This document shows positions 22,971-35,057 of a stretch of DNA of 64,000 bases, one piece after another; within the stretch, counting starts at the first letter, position 1; each line of letters begins with the position of its first letter. The translations under genes and the position numbers were made by a program. The notes beneath the pieces are model-generated. The model worked only from the letters and a program-made list of their open reading frames with translations. It had not been told where the DNA came from and ran no database searches. The stretch covers positions 248,001-312,000 of the forward strand of contig JBBPSI010000004.1 in NCBI GenBank assembly GCA_038093515.1, given 5' to 3'. The DNA comes from Butyriboletus loyo. Taxonomy: Eukaryota > Basidiomycota > Agaricomycetes > Boletales > Boletaceae.

Positions 22971-24514
22971 ATTCAAGCTTTCCAGGAACAACGCCATAGG
23001 CGCCACCTTCCTTTCCAACCATCTAGCGCAGATCGTTCGCCAGTTCGTTTGGTTTCTCATGCGCGAAGTGTCCTCCAGTATCATGTTCGAATTCAGCTGC
23101 GACCCGATTGCCTCGCCGAACCCAACTTCCAAAAAGTAAATTAGGGTACCTCGATAGAGTCAAAAGGAGGCACCGAGGCACTTACGCTTTGGGGAGAACA
23201 GCTGCATCCTTGGGAAAGAGCGAAAATCCCATCGGAATCTTCGGATACTGGGGCGGCTGTGAAAGAGTCGATTGCCCTTTGAAGAACTCGAAATAGCCTC
23301 AGGGAAGCAGCTGGGCCAGCACGCGGGAACCAGTAGATGGATATCCAGGTGAGAACTGCCACAATACAGTGGGACTGAGCACCATCCGTACTCCATAGCT
23401 CACTCTCGTCGTCTTCCCAGGGATAACTGTCCGTCCAGTTGTGCAGTTTTTGGTAGATCCAAGCAAGCAACCCGACGGGACTGTCTGCCAACGAATAACC
23501 GAGAGGCTGAGATTGGGTGGTATGTTCTACATGGTATCCGCTGCGTCGGCTTTGGAACCATTGTGTACGCGCCAAGCCTTTTTCTCAGTCCAAAATGTAA
23601 CCAAGAATACGAGGAAGGAGAATGATTCCTTCAAGGGAGACGAGGGTATGCCGCTGAAATATCCCTTGGGCTCATGGCTAATAAACGATGCACGAACTTA
23701 CAGTGGCAAATTTGTGTGCCAGGCTTTGTGATATTTTCCGGCGTACTCCATAGCCAGTGACGCGTAATCTAAAGTAGCTGAATAACCTGCAACAGACCGT
23801 GTTATCATGCGAACGTACGAAGTGTCCCCAATCCCCACCCTGTGTGGCTACTACAACAACACGATCAGTTTACCATTAAGAACCTGAAGGCCTGATGACT
23901 AAATTTACCATACTCGTCGTATCCCAACGACAGCATCAACTTATGTGTAACCTATCGTAAAAACGAGCAATTAACCGCACAATGTACAGGAGAGAACGTA
24001 CCTCGGCATACTGTTTAATGGCAAATCCTTGCTTTCGGGGAGCCTCAGAAAACCTATATCCAGGTAAACTGAGCGCCACTACATGGAAGCCGGGGTGGTC
24101 GGGGAACGACGCAGTCAATAGAGGCAATAACTTGCACGTGCCGGGCCTTATGTGATCCATTAAGAGTCTTGAAACCTAGGTGGGTGACAAATTATACATA
24201 CATCCATGGCAAAAGAACAAGGGAATCGCGTTCGTCGCGGTGCTCTTCTTGTGCACGTAGTGAATGTTGAGTGTCCCAAGGTTGTCAACGTCGATGTCTC
24301 GCGTGAACATGGGTAGCTCGTCGTTAAGTTGCTTCTCGTGCTTGCGCCAGTCGTAGCCATTCTTCCATCGTTCCACTAGCCTCTGGATGTCAGCAAGGGG
24401 TACACCGTATTTCCACGCCGTGTCATCGAGCTCGTTGGGGAATGTGGAGAGTTCGAGTTTTCTGCGGAGGAGATCGAGCTTACTGTCAGAAACAGAGGTT
24501 GGCGCCTCGGTCAT
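22971..24514 (-). pseudogene. Epoxide hydrolase copy D, inactivated
   Basis: Full-length relative of copies B and C starting MTEAPTSVSDSKLDLL at 24514, with HKKSTATNAIPL, TQGGDWG and LAWIYQKLHNWTDSY preserved. Several lesions are visible against copy C. One base is missing at the acceptor of the intron that splits HGWPG (near 24150), together with a 12-base deletion just after. An 8-base deletion near 23585 removes part of the TKEKEGLARTQ segment and shifts the frame. A 2-base deletion near 23295 shifts the frame after RAGPAASLR. A TAG replaces AAG at 23023-23025, and the normal stop region is deleted. Upstream and downstream flanks are those of the array unit. Confidence 0.85.
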
Positions 24515-25429
24515 TCAATGTGATACGGGTACTTGGGCAACTCGGGTCGGCCGTCAACGGGAGAATTAACGTACTGGTTTTATCCGGGACTCGTTCGAGA
24601 GTCGTACCAGTAGTAACTCTTGGAGGTCCGTTTCGACGTCGACATTCGGGTTGGATAACTACCGTCGGGAGAATGGAATGGAGGGTTTGGTTGCTCACCG
24701 GCACCATCAAGATGCCGCAAGCACATCGCGCCCGCGCCTGATGCGTATCTCGGAGAGACCCGTACATCATATCCGTCTGTGTTTATTTAACGAGCTTCCG
24801 TGTAAAGCGGCGACATCGTCGCACAAACTACGGTATAATTATCGCCACCAGCTATGGGAAAGAGTGTCCATATCAAGAAATGATGACGTATGAATGTAGG
24901 AGTGCTCCGCCCAGTCGGCTTTTGCGCACAAGGTGACCGTTGTACACTCATGGGGATGCGAATAAGCATTTGTGGTGCAGTGGGTGCATGTGGAAGGTAG
25001 GAACTGGATGCAGAGGGCTTATCGGTACTTCTTCGAGTGAACGCGAGGTCGGTGCTCTTCAACCATTTACAGTAGAATTGAAACGTAGTCACAGATCGTC
25101 CGTGGGTTGGTTGCACTGTTTCGTCGTTCGAAATGAGGCCCTCGATAGAACAAGCATTGCACCAGGCGGCCTCGGGGAGTGGGTTTGGACGACCCGGCTG
25201 TATCGGGAGAGAGCGAGGCGAGTTGCGGGTTCCAAACAAGCGAGTTTACTGTATTTAATTGGGTGGCACCCGATGTCCTAATTCAGCGATCACTAGTGCC
25301 TTTTGATCTCGATCTGACCACGTGGGGCGTAGATCTCGATCGTGAGATGTGAATCTGATTGAAATGAACCTGATTTTACTCGCAGCCTTTGCTTTTACTC
25401 ACACTTTTAGTTCCTCTTCTTTCCACTCT
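24515..25429. other. Upstream block of copy D and left flank of the Rxt3-like gene
   Basis: Left part repeats the copy B upstream block (CGACATTCGGGTTGGATAAC-type stretch and the ATGACGTATGA-type end). The rest has only chance frames. No gene recognised. Confidence 0.45.
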
Positions 25430-25505
25430 CATCTTCAAACGCCTCCTCCTCCTCAGCCTCTTTCTTTCTTTTTCTTTTCTTTTCTTTCTCTGTCTTTCAC
25501 CGTTG
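25430..25505 (+). promoter_or_regulatory. Pyrimidine-rich tract before Rxt3-like start
   Basis: About 75 bases made almost only of C and T (runs such as TTTCTTTTCTTTTC) end 14 bases before the start codon at 25519. CT-rich stretches of this kind commonly precede transcription starts in filamentous fungi. No TATA box seen. Confidence 0.55.
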
Positions 25506-25518
25506 AACTCTCTCAAAG

Positions 25519-28500
25519 ATGAATGTCTCTGATCTCCTTCAGGACTCTCCCTCTCAACACCGCAGACGGCCGCCTGCGTTGCAACACGAGTCTCCTCCGC
25601 CGACCCAATCGACCGCAGTATCTCTCCCCTCCGCCTCTGTTTCCCCCCAATCACAGCACCAGCTACAACACCCGCACCCACACCCGCATCCTTCCCAGCC
25701 TCCGCCCGCTCCACAAGCCCCGTATCCCCCTCAGCCCAGCCCATACTACCCATCCCACCCCCCTTTTCGGCCGGACCCTCCCCCGATGCAGCGTATCACC
25801 CCGCGTCCGCCTTCACAGATCCAGCCCTCCTCCATCGATCCCACCCCCGCCATGGCTAGCTTGCAACACCCATCTCCCTCCGCACCTCACGTGCACCCTC
25901 CCACTTCCTGGGGTCCTCCTCCAGCACCGCGTCAGGGGTCCTCCCCTCTCGCAGTGTCCAATTTGGGGCCAGGCCCACCGTCACACCATCCGCGAACGTC
26001 CCACCACCAGCAACCTCCTGCTCAAGTCAAACCGGCTATGCCCGGCTCAGGTGTGTGTGCTTCCCTCCCACTGCCCGCTCTGGATGGGCGCTGATCATAA
26101 TTTCCTTCTTGCGCGCTCTCCTTCGCTTCCGCGTTTGCGCGTCTTTTTTTTCTGATGCGTTAATCCGCCTCTTAGACCGCAGTCCTGTGGTGCAGCGTGG
26201 ACATGCGAGCGGTAGCTCGACACCTTCGAATATCGGTGCGTCTTCACGATCACGCATTTGGTTCTTTAGTCTCACGTTCTATTCTGCCCTGTGTCGCGTC
26301 CTTGCTCCCCCCTACAGCCGCCCATTCCCCCCCTTCGAAACCCTTGTTAACAACTGCTGCCGGCGTCCTCATTCTCGATAAACGCACTGCCGATGAGCAA
26401 ATGGCTAGACCTGCTGTACAAGCCCAAGCCCATGGTCCACCTTCCACCCATCCCGGCACCAACTCTGGTTCAAGTATCAAACCCGGGAGAGATAGAGAAA
26501 GGGAATGGGAGCGTGAGCGCGAACGTCAACAAGAGGACATGGACTCTATCCGTCATGCAGCCAGAGAACGTGTCGTGGGTGGTCCTTTCGACAGAGAACG
26601 AGAGAGGGAAAGGGCCCTTCCATCTCCGCGTGAACGTTTGCTTGCATCTCCCCATGATCGCTCAATCCCTTCCGCTCATGATCGACCGATCCCGTCCCCT
26701 CACGAGCGCGATCGCCCTCCACACCACATGCATAGACTGTCTCCGCTCGCTCGTGGACCCCCTGCCCAGGCACCTCCCCTGCGGACGCCTGCGCAAGTAC
26801 AACAATCACCTCCTGGCTCAAGCCATCGCATGCCTGTAGGTCCTCCCCCACATGATCGCATATTGCCCCCGAACGAGCGGGACCGGATGCCCCCGCTTCC
26901 TCACGAACGCCCGCCACATCATAGGGATCGCATACAACAACCACCTCCCTTTTCACATCCACACAGACAAGGTCCCCCACTCCCCGGACAAGGCCAATTC
27001 CAGACGCATCCCCCCGAGTGGGATCCAGCACGGGAGCGCGAGCGCGACATGGCTGTCGCTCGCGAACGGGAACGAGAGTTGGCTCGAGAACGGGACATGC
27101 CAATGGGCGGTCCTCCACGTGACTTGGCCCGGGAGAAAGACCTGGATCCGACGCGCGACGCCGAATATGGTTATCACCCCGATCATGACCGGGCTGCTTA
27201 TCTACGAGAGCGGGAGCGCCAACGGCTGAGGGAGGCATCGAGGGACCAAGGCATGCTGCTTCCCCCGCGCGAACGCGATGCGGTCCCTGCAGGTCAGAGA
27301 GACATCGCCGTTCAGAGGGAAATGCACTCTTTACGTGACCGGGAGAGGACGATGGAACGTGAACGTGAGCTGATGTCGAGGGAGACAGAGGGAATGCCGA
27401 TCCCACAACGAGAACGGGACATGCGGGAGCGGGACATGCATATCCAGCGTGAACGTGAGCGCGTCGCCGGGTTACACCGCGAGGGAGAAACAGGACCGGG
27501 GATGCCGCCTCGGGGTCACGATCGTGAGAGGGAGAGGGACAGAGACCGCGAACGTCGCACACATTCTCGTATGCTATCTCCTCATGGGATGAGCATTGGC
27601 GGGACAGGCGTGCCGCCTCTTGTCAATACCAGTACGACCGGACCAGGCGCCCCCGGACCACACCACCCTCCTCCACCCCCACACGATTACCCTCGGGAAC
27701 GCGAACTTCAACTTATGAACGAGCGCGAACGGCAACTCGCCTGGGAACGGGACAGAGAGCGCGAGCGCGAGATGGACCGTCGACAATACCGCGAAAGGAT
27801 GCCCATCCCCGACCGTGAACGCATAGGTATACTGGTCCCGGAACGCGACAACGAGCGCATCCCCCCTGCTGACAGGGAGCGCGCAATGGCCGAACGAGAC
27901 AGGGCGATGTTTGAACGCGAGCGCATGGCCCTCTCAGATAGAGATCGTGCCTTTCACGAACGGGATAGGCTCGAGAGGGAACGGATGGTAGAGAGGGACA
28001 GAGTTTTTCCCGAGCGAGAACGTATAGTCATCAACGAAAGGGATCGTGCCATGCATGAACGGGAACGCCCCCTACCTCTCGAACAACGTGCCGCTCTGGA
28101 GCGTGAAAGGGTCATTCTCGAACGTCCTGGTGATCGTGAACGTATGCCTATGCGACTCCACCCATTTGACATGGCAGAACGTGAACGGGCGGAGGCATTT
28201 GAGCGGGAGAGTGAGCGTGAGCGTCTTGAAGCCATGGACCGGGATCGGGATCAGGGAATCGAGGCCGCTAGCGCGAGCGGGGCTGGACCTTCTAGGGACA
28301 GGGAAGGTGACAAGGATCGAAAGGTCGTCGATATGCCGATGGTTGAGCGTGAACGTGACGAACGTCCCGTTGGACCTGGAGCCGACCGGGAAATGGATGA
28401 GAAGCGAGAGGGGGAGCGATTGGAACTCATGGAACGCGAGCGGGGTGGTGGGATGGACAGAGAGCGGGAGCCGACGAATGCCTCAAACCCCGAAGGAGAG

Positions 28501-30769
28501 CACCCAGAAGCTGAACGTGAACGACTCGAGACCAGGGAACGCTTCGAGATGATTCAACGAGAAATCAGCGAGCTCTTTGAACGCGAGAGACTCGGAGGAC
28601 TCGATATCGTGGAGCGCGAGCGTCTCGTGAGGTTGGAACGCGAAAGCTTCGAGCTGCTCGAGCGCGAGAGATTGGAGATGCTCGAACGCGAGCGGCTGGA
28701 GATGCTTGAACGCATGCCCAGTGCCGAGGAACTCGCGAAAGCTAGAAAGGAAAGAGGGAAAAAACCGTTTGTCAGTCTTGGAACATATGTTTGGCCACGG
28801 ACACCCTTTCCTTACTATTTCCCGGAATGGATTCCTACACCTATCGTTGAAGAGGATAAACCAGTCGAGGCCAAAGCCACAGAGGCTGGCTCTAGTTCGG
28901 GCTCCTTGGTTTCTACCTCCGCACCAAAGCCTACCCCTGCAGTGACTCAGATACCCACTGAACTCCGCCTTACAGTTCTTGTTCCACCATCTTTCCTACC
29001 ACCTGCAAGACCTCAGAAGTTCCGTCTTTGGGGAGGTGGTCTACCTCCCCCACCGCCTTTCCCATTCACTCCATCGATATACTCATTCTCGCGACGGCGT
29101 GTCTACACAGACGACTCCGATGTCATCCAATGCGCAGTGCACACGGGCCTATTGACATGGAGCGGTATCGCTCGGGCAAAGAAGGAAGGTCGAACGATAC
29201 GCGTCGTACTCGCACTCGCACCTACGCTGGCGTCGGCCTCCGGGGCCGTCAAAAGCGGGCAAAGTGATAGTCGCGTTGGCATGAACGGCATTAGTGCCAA
29301 CGGCCATGCGAATGGAACTGCCAGTGTTCCCCGTACACGCACCAATACGCCTCTCCTACCACCGACTTCCTCGACTCCTTCTACGTCTTCCTTGAACAAC
29401 GACCCTCAGCCACCCGGTTACGCAGGCGGCGTTTGGGCGAGCCGTTTCATTGGTGGATGGGGTGAGTCGTTCTACGGCGAAGAGAGCGCTGGGAGGGGCG
29501 ATAGTGCTAGCCAAATGACCAGCTTTGAAGAAGCCGAAGATGATGGAAGAGGGTGTGTCAGCTGTGGATGGGGATGGGGCCATGATGGGAGTGCGTTCGA
29601 GGTCATCAGCGTTGATGTCGTCGAGGTTTGTTCGCTTATCACCTATCACCGATGTAGTATCCCCCTGACTAATGCGTCGCTTCAGCAAAACGCACACGTC
29701 GCTCCTGGTCTTGGGATTCGTAACCGTGCACAGCGATTGGCAGAGTATGCACAGCGTCGCGCTGACATTATTGGTCTTCCGCTACCACCATCCCCACCGC
29801 TCTTTGATGTGACAAATACCCCAAAGAGGCGAAGGTTGAATGTTGACTTTACGGAGACGAAGAAGGCAGGGCTGAGTGAGGTGACCACGATCGCTGAGGA
29901 AGCAAGGAAGATGCAAGCGATGACGATCTCCTTTGGTGTTCCTGATCGGAGTAAGAGCAAAACTGGGATTGGGTATGTTTTTTTTTCCTGCTCGCCCCCA
30001 TCCCTTGAGTGATCCATCTGGGATGCATATATCCAGGTTCAAGTACGACGCGCAGGTGATACAGTGCGCGCTGCTCCCTCACCTTCACCAAGAGTCGATA
30101 GTCACCCCACCACCAGCCAAGCGTCGGAGGATTGCTGTGGCCCGGGAAAACCAAGCTGACGGTGATGTAGAAATGGATTCCGCTGACGACTCAGGACGGG
30201 GAGTCATGCTCGAGACCTCGAAAGAGACGTACCTCATCACCCAAAGCATGCGCGAAGGCAAGGTGCGATACACGCTTTCAGTACTTGGCCCACGCGAACG
30301 CCTTGTTGACACGCCAACTCCGAATACATCTCAACTTTCTCTATCGACGCTATTGATACCACCGGCGGACGCTACCTCAGAGACGCAAGTTACCCCACAA
30401 CCATCGCTCCCCGAGTCCTCCGAGGAACGAAAAACGTCTACTGATGACCCACCGCTCTTGAGTGGCGCTATGACTGATCCTCCCGAGTCCGGCATGTCCC
30501 AGGACTCTACAACCAAGGTTAAGGAGACTGACGCGTCGTCGAAACCCCCATCGATACTTTGCCCGCCTGCGAGCCCAAAGCCCACAGGTCGCATCCTACG
30601 ACCGAACCTCTCCGATGAAGATTTTATCTTTGAGGATGATATCATTATCATCAAGGGCGTCCAACACCACATGGACGACGGGAAAATGAATGTAGACAGA
30701 GATGGGAATGGTGAAGGGGACGCGGTCAAAATGAGGGTGTTGAGATGGAGATGGTACTCGAGGTCGTGA
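25519..30769 (+). CDS. Rxt3-domain protein with very long Glu/Arg-rich region
   Basis: Five exons (25519-26050, 26176-26235, 26318-29625, 29686-29972, 30037-30769) join in frame to 1639 residues. The N-terminus is Pro/His/Gln-rich (MNVSDLLQDSP). From about 26480 to 28720 the protein is a run of ER, RE, RD and ER-x motifs (about 740 residues). The conserved core follows: PFVSLGTYVWPRTPFPYYFP, then TVLVPPSFLPPARPQKFRLW and RRRVYTDDSDVIQCAVHTG, the signature of Rxt3 (Rpd3L histone deacetylase subunit). A second half-similar patch, FKYDAQVIQCALLPHLHQ, starts exon 5. The C-terminus is acidic (LSDEDFIFEDDIIIIKGVQH). Predicted nuclear. Exon 2 is only 60 bases. The Glu/Arg tract is charged and probably disordered or helical. 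Assignment rests on the YTDDSDV core. Confidence 0.82.
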
Positions 30770-31195
30770 CACCGACGCTACTGAGATCGCTTAAGGTCTC
30801 TTCCGGTGCTATCTCGTCTAGCTATCTATTTTATATGAGGGCATGTACGGAATATTATTCGCACTCAGTTTTTTCATGCATTATTGACTTGTGTGTTACC
30901 TCTATCAAAAGGTTGTCGGATGAAACGCGGAGGTTGTCGTCGCTTGGGGGCAGCTGAACTAGAAACGAGCTGCGGTCTCGATCATGCGTGTCAGCGCAAA
31001 ATATTACTATCTTTGGTCAACTTGCGAAACATCACCCTAGGTGGTCGATACGTTAGACCCATCATGAGAGCAAAAAAAAAATGCATTTTGATGTCGAGAG
31101 CATGTTGTTGCACATAAATGTACTTATACGGTACCATGCATACATAGTGGTGCTCCTCGCAGGGAGCCGCGTGCGAAGTGTAGACGAGTGCACAT
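30770..31195. other. Convergent intergenic region, Rxt3-like and uL5
   Basis: 3' ends of two genes face each other over about 425 bp. AT-rich patches are present but no clear structure and no gene was seen. Confidence 0.5.
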
Positions 31196-31912
31196 TCATT
31201 TCTAGGAAAGAAAATCGTGTCAGTCAAACCAAGCGCTACGTTCATGACAAGCTTATCCTAACCAAGATGATACCATCGAACCTCTGCTTGAACCAAGACA
31301 TCGTGTCGTCTTTGGTAACACGGTGTTGGAAGCCAACGCGAGCCTTGCGCTCTTTTCTCCTCGCAACACGCATCCCCGGTCTCCCCATAACCACATAAAA
31401 GTCCATACCGAAGATACCAATACCAGGGTCATATCTCGCACCGAGATCGATGTGCTCCTGGATACCGAAACCAAAGTTGCCCGTTTCCGAAAAGTTCTTC
31501 CGTTTCAGCTCGTACTCCTTCACTTTGAGACCACGCTCGAGGATCTCTTCGGCTTTGGGACCACGGATGGTGACGTGGACAGCGATTTTTTCGTTTCGAC
31601 GGATACCAAACGTACGGACGGTGTACCTGGCTTTGGAGGTCACGGGTGTTTGGCCGGTCAGTTGCTCCAAGACTTTGGATGCACGGGTCAGGCGATCGCC
31701 CGATTCACCGACACAGATGTCTGTTCAAAGAATACCGGTTCGGTTTCACGCTCGTGTTCGGTCACGCAGCAAAGACAAACGTGAACGTACTGATGACGAG
31801 CTTCTCGATTCGGAGCTCTTTCATGGGGTTGGTTGGGGTCGTCTTTTGCTCGGCCTGAGAAAACGTTTAGTACTCGAGAAACGAGAGACATTCGGCTGCG
31901 AAGACTTGCCAT
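31196..31912 (-). CDS. RPL11: 60S ribosomal protein L11 (uL5)
   Basis: Four exons (31910-31912, 31791-31854, 31263-31720, 31196-31201) join in frame to 176 residues. The protein reads [20 protein letters not shown], then [58 protein letters not shown] and [17 protein letters not shown], ending FDGIIL plus a single Lys. uL5 binds 5S rRNA and the central protuberance of the large subunit. The first exon appears to be the ATG alone, followed by an intron (31855-31909) that starts GCAAGT and ends CAG, with a TACTAAAC branch site. If the last tiny exon is wrong, translation would continue to a stop at 31242 and end VRISLS. The internal exons leave no doubt about identity. Confidence 0.93.
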
Positions 31913-32138
31913 GGCGGTCGTCGTTTCAGCGTTATCTTGTCGCCGTCGAGAGTATGTGAGACTGGCCCTTTGCTAGTCGTGTCTGTCTTTGGTGAATGTG
32001 GCTGAAACCTTAATCTCGACTACTGCATAGTCATTCGGCGTTTCCCGAATATCCAAAGGCAGTCATCCCCTATCTCTCGCTACTACAACGTTAGAATACG
32101 GTAAAAGTGATACGAGCCTCTTCAACGCAAAAGGTCCA

Positions 32139-32945
32139 TCATTTCGTTCCTGCAAACAATCTGACACCTTCACCATCAGCAACTCCGATGATTTGAGCCC
32201 GTCCGGAGCGCGTCAGTATGTTGATCACTCTGCGCAGAAGGGGGGCGGGTAACCCAGAGAGAGGAGATGGGATAGGTGGATCCGTTATTTCGTAGAATGT
32301 CATTATCGTGTTCAACTGCCCCGATCCCGTTGCCTTCAATTCAAGATAGGTCAGTACGCATACAAAAGAATCACAAAGGATGGCAAAGAATCACCCATGC
32401 ATGAAGAGCCTCCGCCCATTCCTCGGGCTGTCTCCAAAGCAACAGTACGGAACGTGTCTGCTTGGCAGGCTCGTAGACTGCCACGTTCTTTGACACGAGT
32501 GCGGCGAGTAACGATGAGAGATAAGAAGGGAGCACACGACCTGTCCAGATGGTAGGGTTCCCGAAGAGTCGACCTGAATGAACATTGGCGAGTGCGAGTG
32601 ACTTACGGTTTATACGTTCATTGCGTAGTATTTCGTCCCAATCGCTTCCTGACGCTTCAGCGTCCTCGATGCGGAGAGTGAAGAGCCGACGGTGTCGTGC
32701 GTATGAGAGGATCAGTCGGGTCCAGTGATCAGCGAAGAGACTCTGGGTGCTGGGAGTTGGCTGTTCACTGGTGTGACGTTCATTTCGGTTGCTTTGCTAT
32801 GAAAACTGTATGATCTCACGTAAAGAAGGGAGGCGCGGCATGAATGGAGGGCAAGAGGAAGCCTATTTCATAGATCAGTGGATCCAACGATATTCTGCAG
32901 GTATCTCCACATACCGGACGGTGTGGTGTGGGGAGTAAGGTCCAT
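32139..32945 (-). CDS. VPS25: ESCRT-II subunit Vps25
   Basis: Five exons give about 200 residues, the normal Vps25 size. Start ATG at 32945 (MDLTPHTTPSG) joins to FLLPSIHAAPPFFT, the conserved N-terminal PPFFT segment that contacts Vps22/Vps36. Next come DHWTRLILSYARHRRLFTL and WDEILRNERINR, then RLFGNPTIW, LVSKNVAVYEPAKQTRSVLL and WRQPEEWAEALHAW, and finally GQLNTIMTFYEITDPP, LLRRVINILTRSGRAQII and DGEGVRLF. These are the paired winged-helix domains. ESCRT-II works at endosomes in sorting of ubiquitinated cargo. Introns are 40-70 bp. It lies tail to head with the RPL11 gene on the same strand. Confidence 0.9.
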
Positions 32946-33197
32946 TTGGATGGAGACGACGCCGATCTACGTATACAACAAGTACAACATGTTACCGAAG
33001 GGTACTGCGTTGCTGACCAGTCCAGTGCACCGCCCGGGAATGAGTCCCGGGAAGAATGAATGAATTAAAAACATTCGATTGCGACACGAATTCAAATACA
33101 CACAGTTATATACTGTCATACTTTCGGACGTTAAGCAACGAATTATAATGAATCAGTATGAATAACTACATGACCTCCACCGTGACCAGCACGTATT

Positions 33198-34507
33198 TCA
33201 ATTCTTTGAATTGAACTTTTGCCTAGAGCCAAGGGCAACAGCGCCCTTGATATAGCCCTTCCTATCAATGGCCAATGGGCCTCCGACTAGTTTGTGAGTT
33301 CCAGCACCCACTGGCATTTTCACCTTAACAAGCTTGCTTCCACCCATTTGCCTACTTCCATGCGTTCGCTTCTGAATAATCCTAGATGATGGTCCAGCCA
33401 AGGCATCCAGTCCGAGATTCCAGTCAGAATTAAATCGAAGAGATACTGGCGCCTGATCTTCCTGAAGATGCTGTGAGTATTGCACACTACCTCCTTCGAG
33501 GTCACTTGAGCTTACCCTTTGTTTTCCTTTGTTATTGGAGTCATTGAGCTGAACTTCATCTTCGCTCCCCTTCTCTAACTCCGAATCCACATCATCTGGG
33601 ATAGAGAGTTGATCACCCTTCACTTCGCAGGCTTCATCTAACCATCCAAGGTCAGATCTATCTTGATGTAGTAAGTCTGGGGCATTTGCATCAACCACCA
33701 TTAATGAGTCATCCTCCTCCCTGGGTAGTGAGCGATGATTGGCATTCTCAATTGCCTTCCTTTTCTTCTTCTCAAGATTGCACTACAGGTCGTGAGTTTA
33801 GAATTAGAAATGATGGCAAAACAGAATACCTTGTGCTTATACCGCTCAATATAACCTTGGAACTGTTTCACTCGCTCAAGTTGTACCTGTACGTCCTTTA
33901 ATGCCTGCTCCAGAGCTTTGGATATCTTGTGATTTTCAACTTGGAGTTTTGTTACTTCTTCTCTCATTCGATCGCTCTCTTCCCTCGCACGTGCAGAATT
34001 ATCTGCTTCCTTTGCAAGTCGTTCTTCTAACAGCTCATATCGACCACGAAGATGTTGTATTGTTTGGTTGTAGTGAGCACCATCCTGCCTTAGGGCACTG
34101 ATTTCACGCTGTAAGTCAATAAACTGTCCTGAGCAATTTGCATGGGCGGCCGTTGCTTCCTTGAGTTCCCTCATCAATCGCGCGTGAGGAACTTCAGCTG
34201 TCGGGTGACTACTCTGGGTGGCCCCGGGTCGGGCAGGGGTAAGAAAGAGGGGGAACGCCTCTTTCCGTCTGACGGGCTTGCGACATGTAGGGCATGAAAG
34301 AAGACTCGGTCCATGATGAGCAAAGTGCTCCTGTAGGCATGGCTCACAAAATCCGTGTCCTATCGAACAAAAAGCAAATACATCTCATCAGCATGCACGG
34401 ACGCAGGACTGAAATCGATTCATGGAGCTACCGCATGTGAAAACGAGTATATCTTGGATGGAGACAGCGTCAAGATGAATGGGGCACTCGACGAACAGGT
34501 TGTCCAT
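33198..34507 (-). CDS. RING-finger coiled-coil protein, copy 1
   Basis: Start ATG at 34507 (MDNLFVECPIHLDAVSIQD); an in-frame ATG 24 codons upstream is possible. A C3HC4 RING is split by an intron: CPIH, then FTC, then GHGFCEPCLQEHF and LSCPTCRKP. A coiled coil of about 120 residues follows (LKEATAAHANCSGQFIDL to ERVKQFQGYIERYKHK), then after an intron an acidic and basic tail (KKKRKAIENANHR, SLPREEDDSLMVVDANAP) ending in a Lys/Gly-rich piece. Such RING plus coiled-coil proteins are usually E3 ubiquitin ligases, but no specific ortholog was recognised. The same architecture occurs in the gene at 49449-50372. It diverges from the BTB cluster over 550 bp. Confidence 0.75.
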
Positions 34508-35057
34508 TATTTCCGCGTGTGGTTGTGGGATAATTTTGAAGGGATCGCGGTGCAAGTCGCGTTGTAGATAGCAGGTCACGCGAGTCGCGTTTTACAGTAA
34601 AGACGCATCGTGGTCAAATCCGTTATCCCAGTCCACTCGCTCCTGACCTCCACGTTTACATAAACTACACTAGTATATTCAATATCGAATCAAAGACAGC
34701 GTTCTCATGCAACTGAAGTGCGAAACATTCCGGATGCAGAGTCTGTCCAATGTGGATGTGCCCAAATTTGCACTTCCGAATGACATGTCATTTCGTGTAC
34801 TCAGTCGTTCAGATTTCCCAACCTACCCAGGCGGCCGGTCTGTTTTCAACCTGCTGGTGCCACGAGTGGTGTTAGCCCTCGATTATTCAAAGCCAGATGG
34901 GATGCTGGTGGACCACTCCAACAGGCTGTAATTTTTTGGCCCACCTTCTGCTTCCCTCACCCTTTTGCGATAATCATCCCAGTAAGTTGTAACACCAGCC
35001 ATTGCTCTTGACAAATTTATTGAGTGTAGTAGCATTTGTTTACAGACATCTGTGACG
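34508..35057. other. Divergent region between RING copy 1 and BTB copy 1
   Basis: Contains a 74-codon open frame at 34707-34931 with no recognised domain. It probably holds the two promoters. No clear TATA box. Confidence 0.45.

Noticed and set aside
26546..27562. 338-codon minus-strand frame opposite the Rxt3-like gene
   Set aside because: Created by codon bias on the sense strand. The translation has no domain, and the sense frame joins exons in phase across the whole gene.
27708..28235. Minus-strand open frames rich in SRSRSLSRS opposite the Rxt3-like gene
   Set aside because: They are the antisense reading of Glu/Arg codons; the antisense of an ER repeat reads as an SR repeat. No splice sites or start context support an RS protein.
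31323..31784. 153-codon plus-strand frame
   Set aside because: Antisense shadow of the uL5 gene, whose minus-strand protein is unmistakable.
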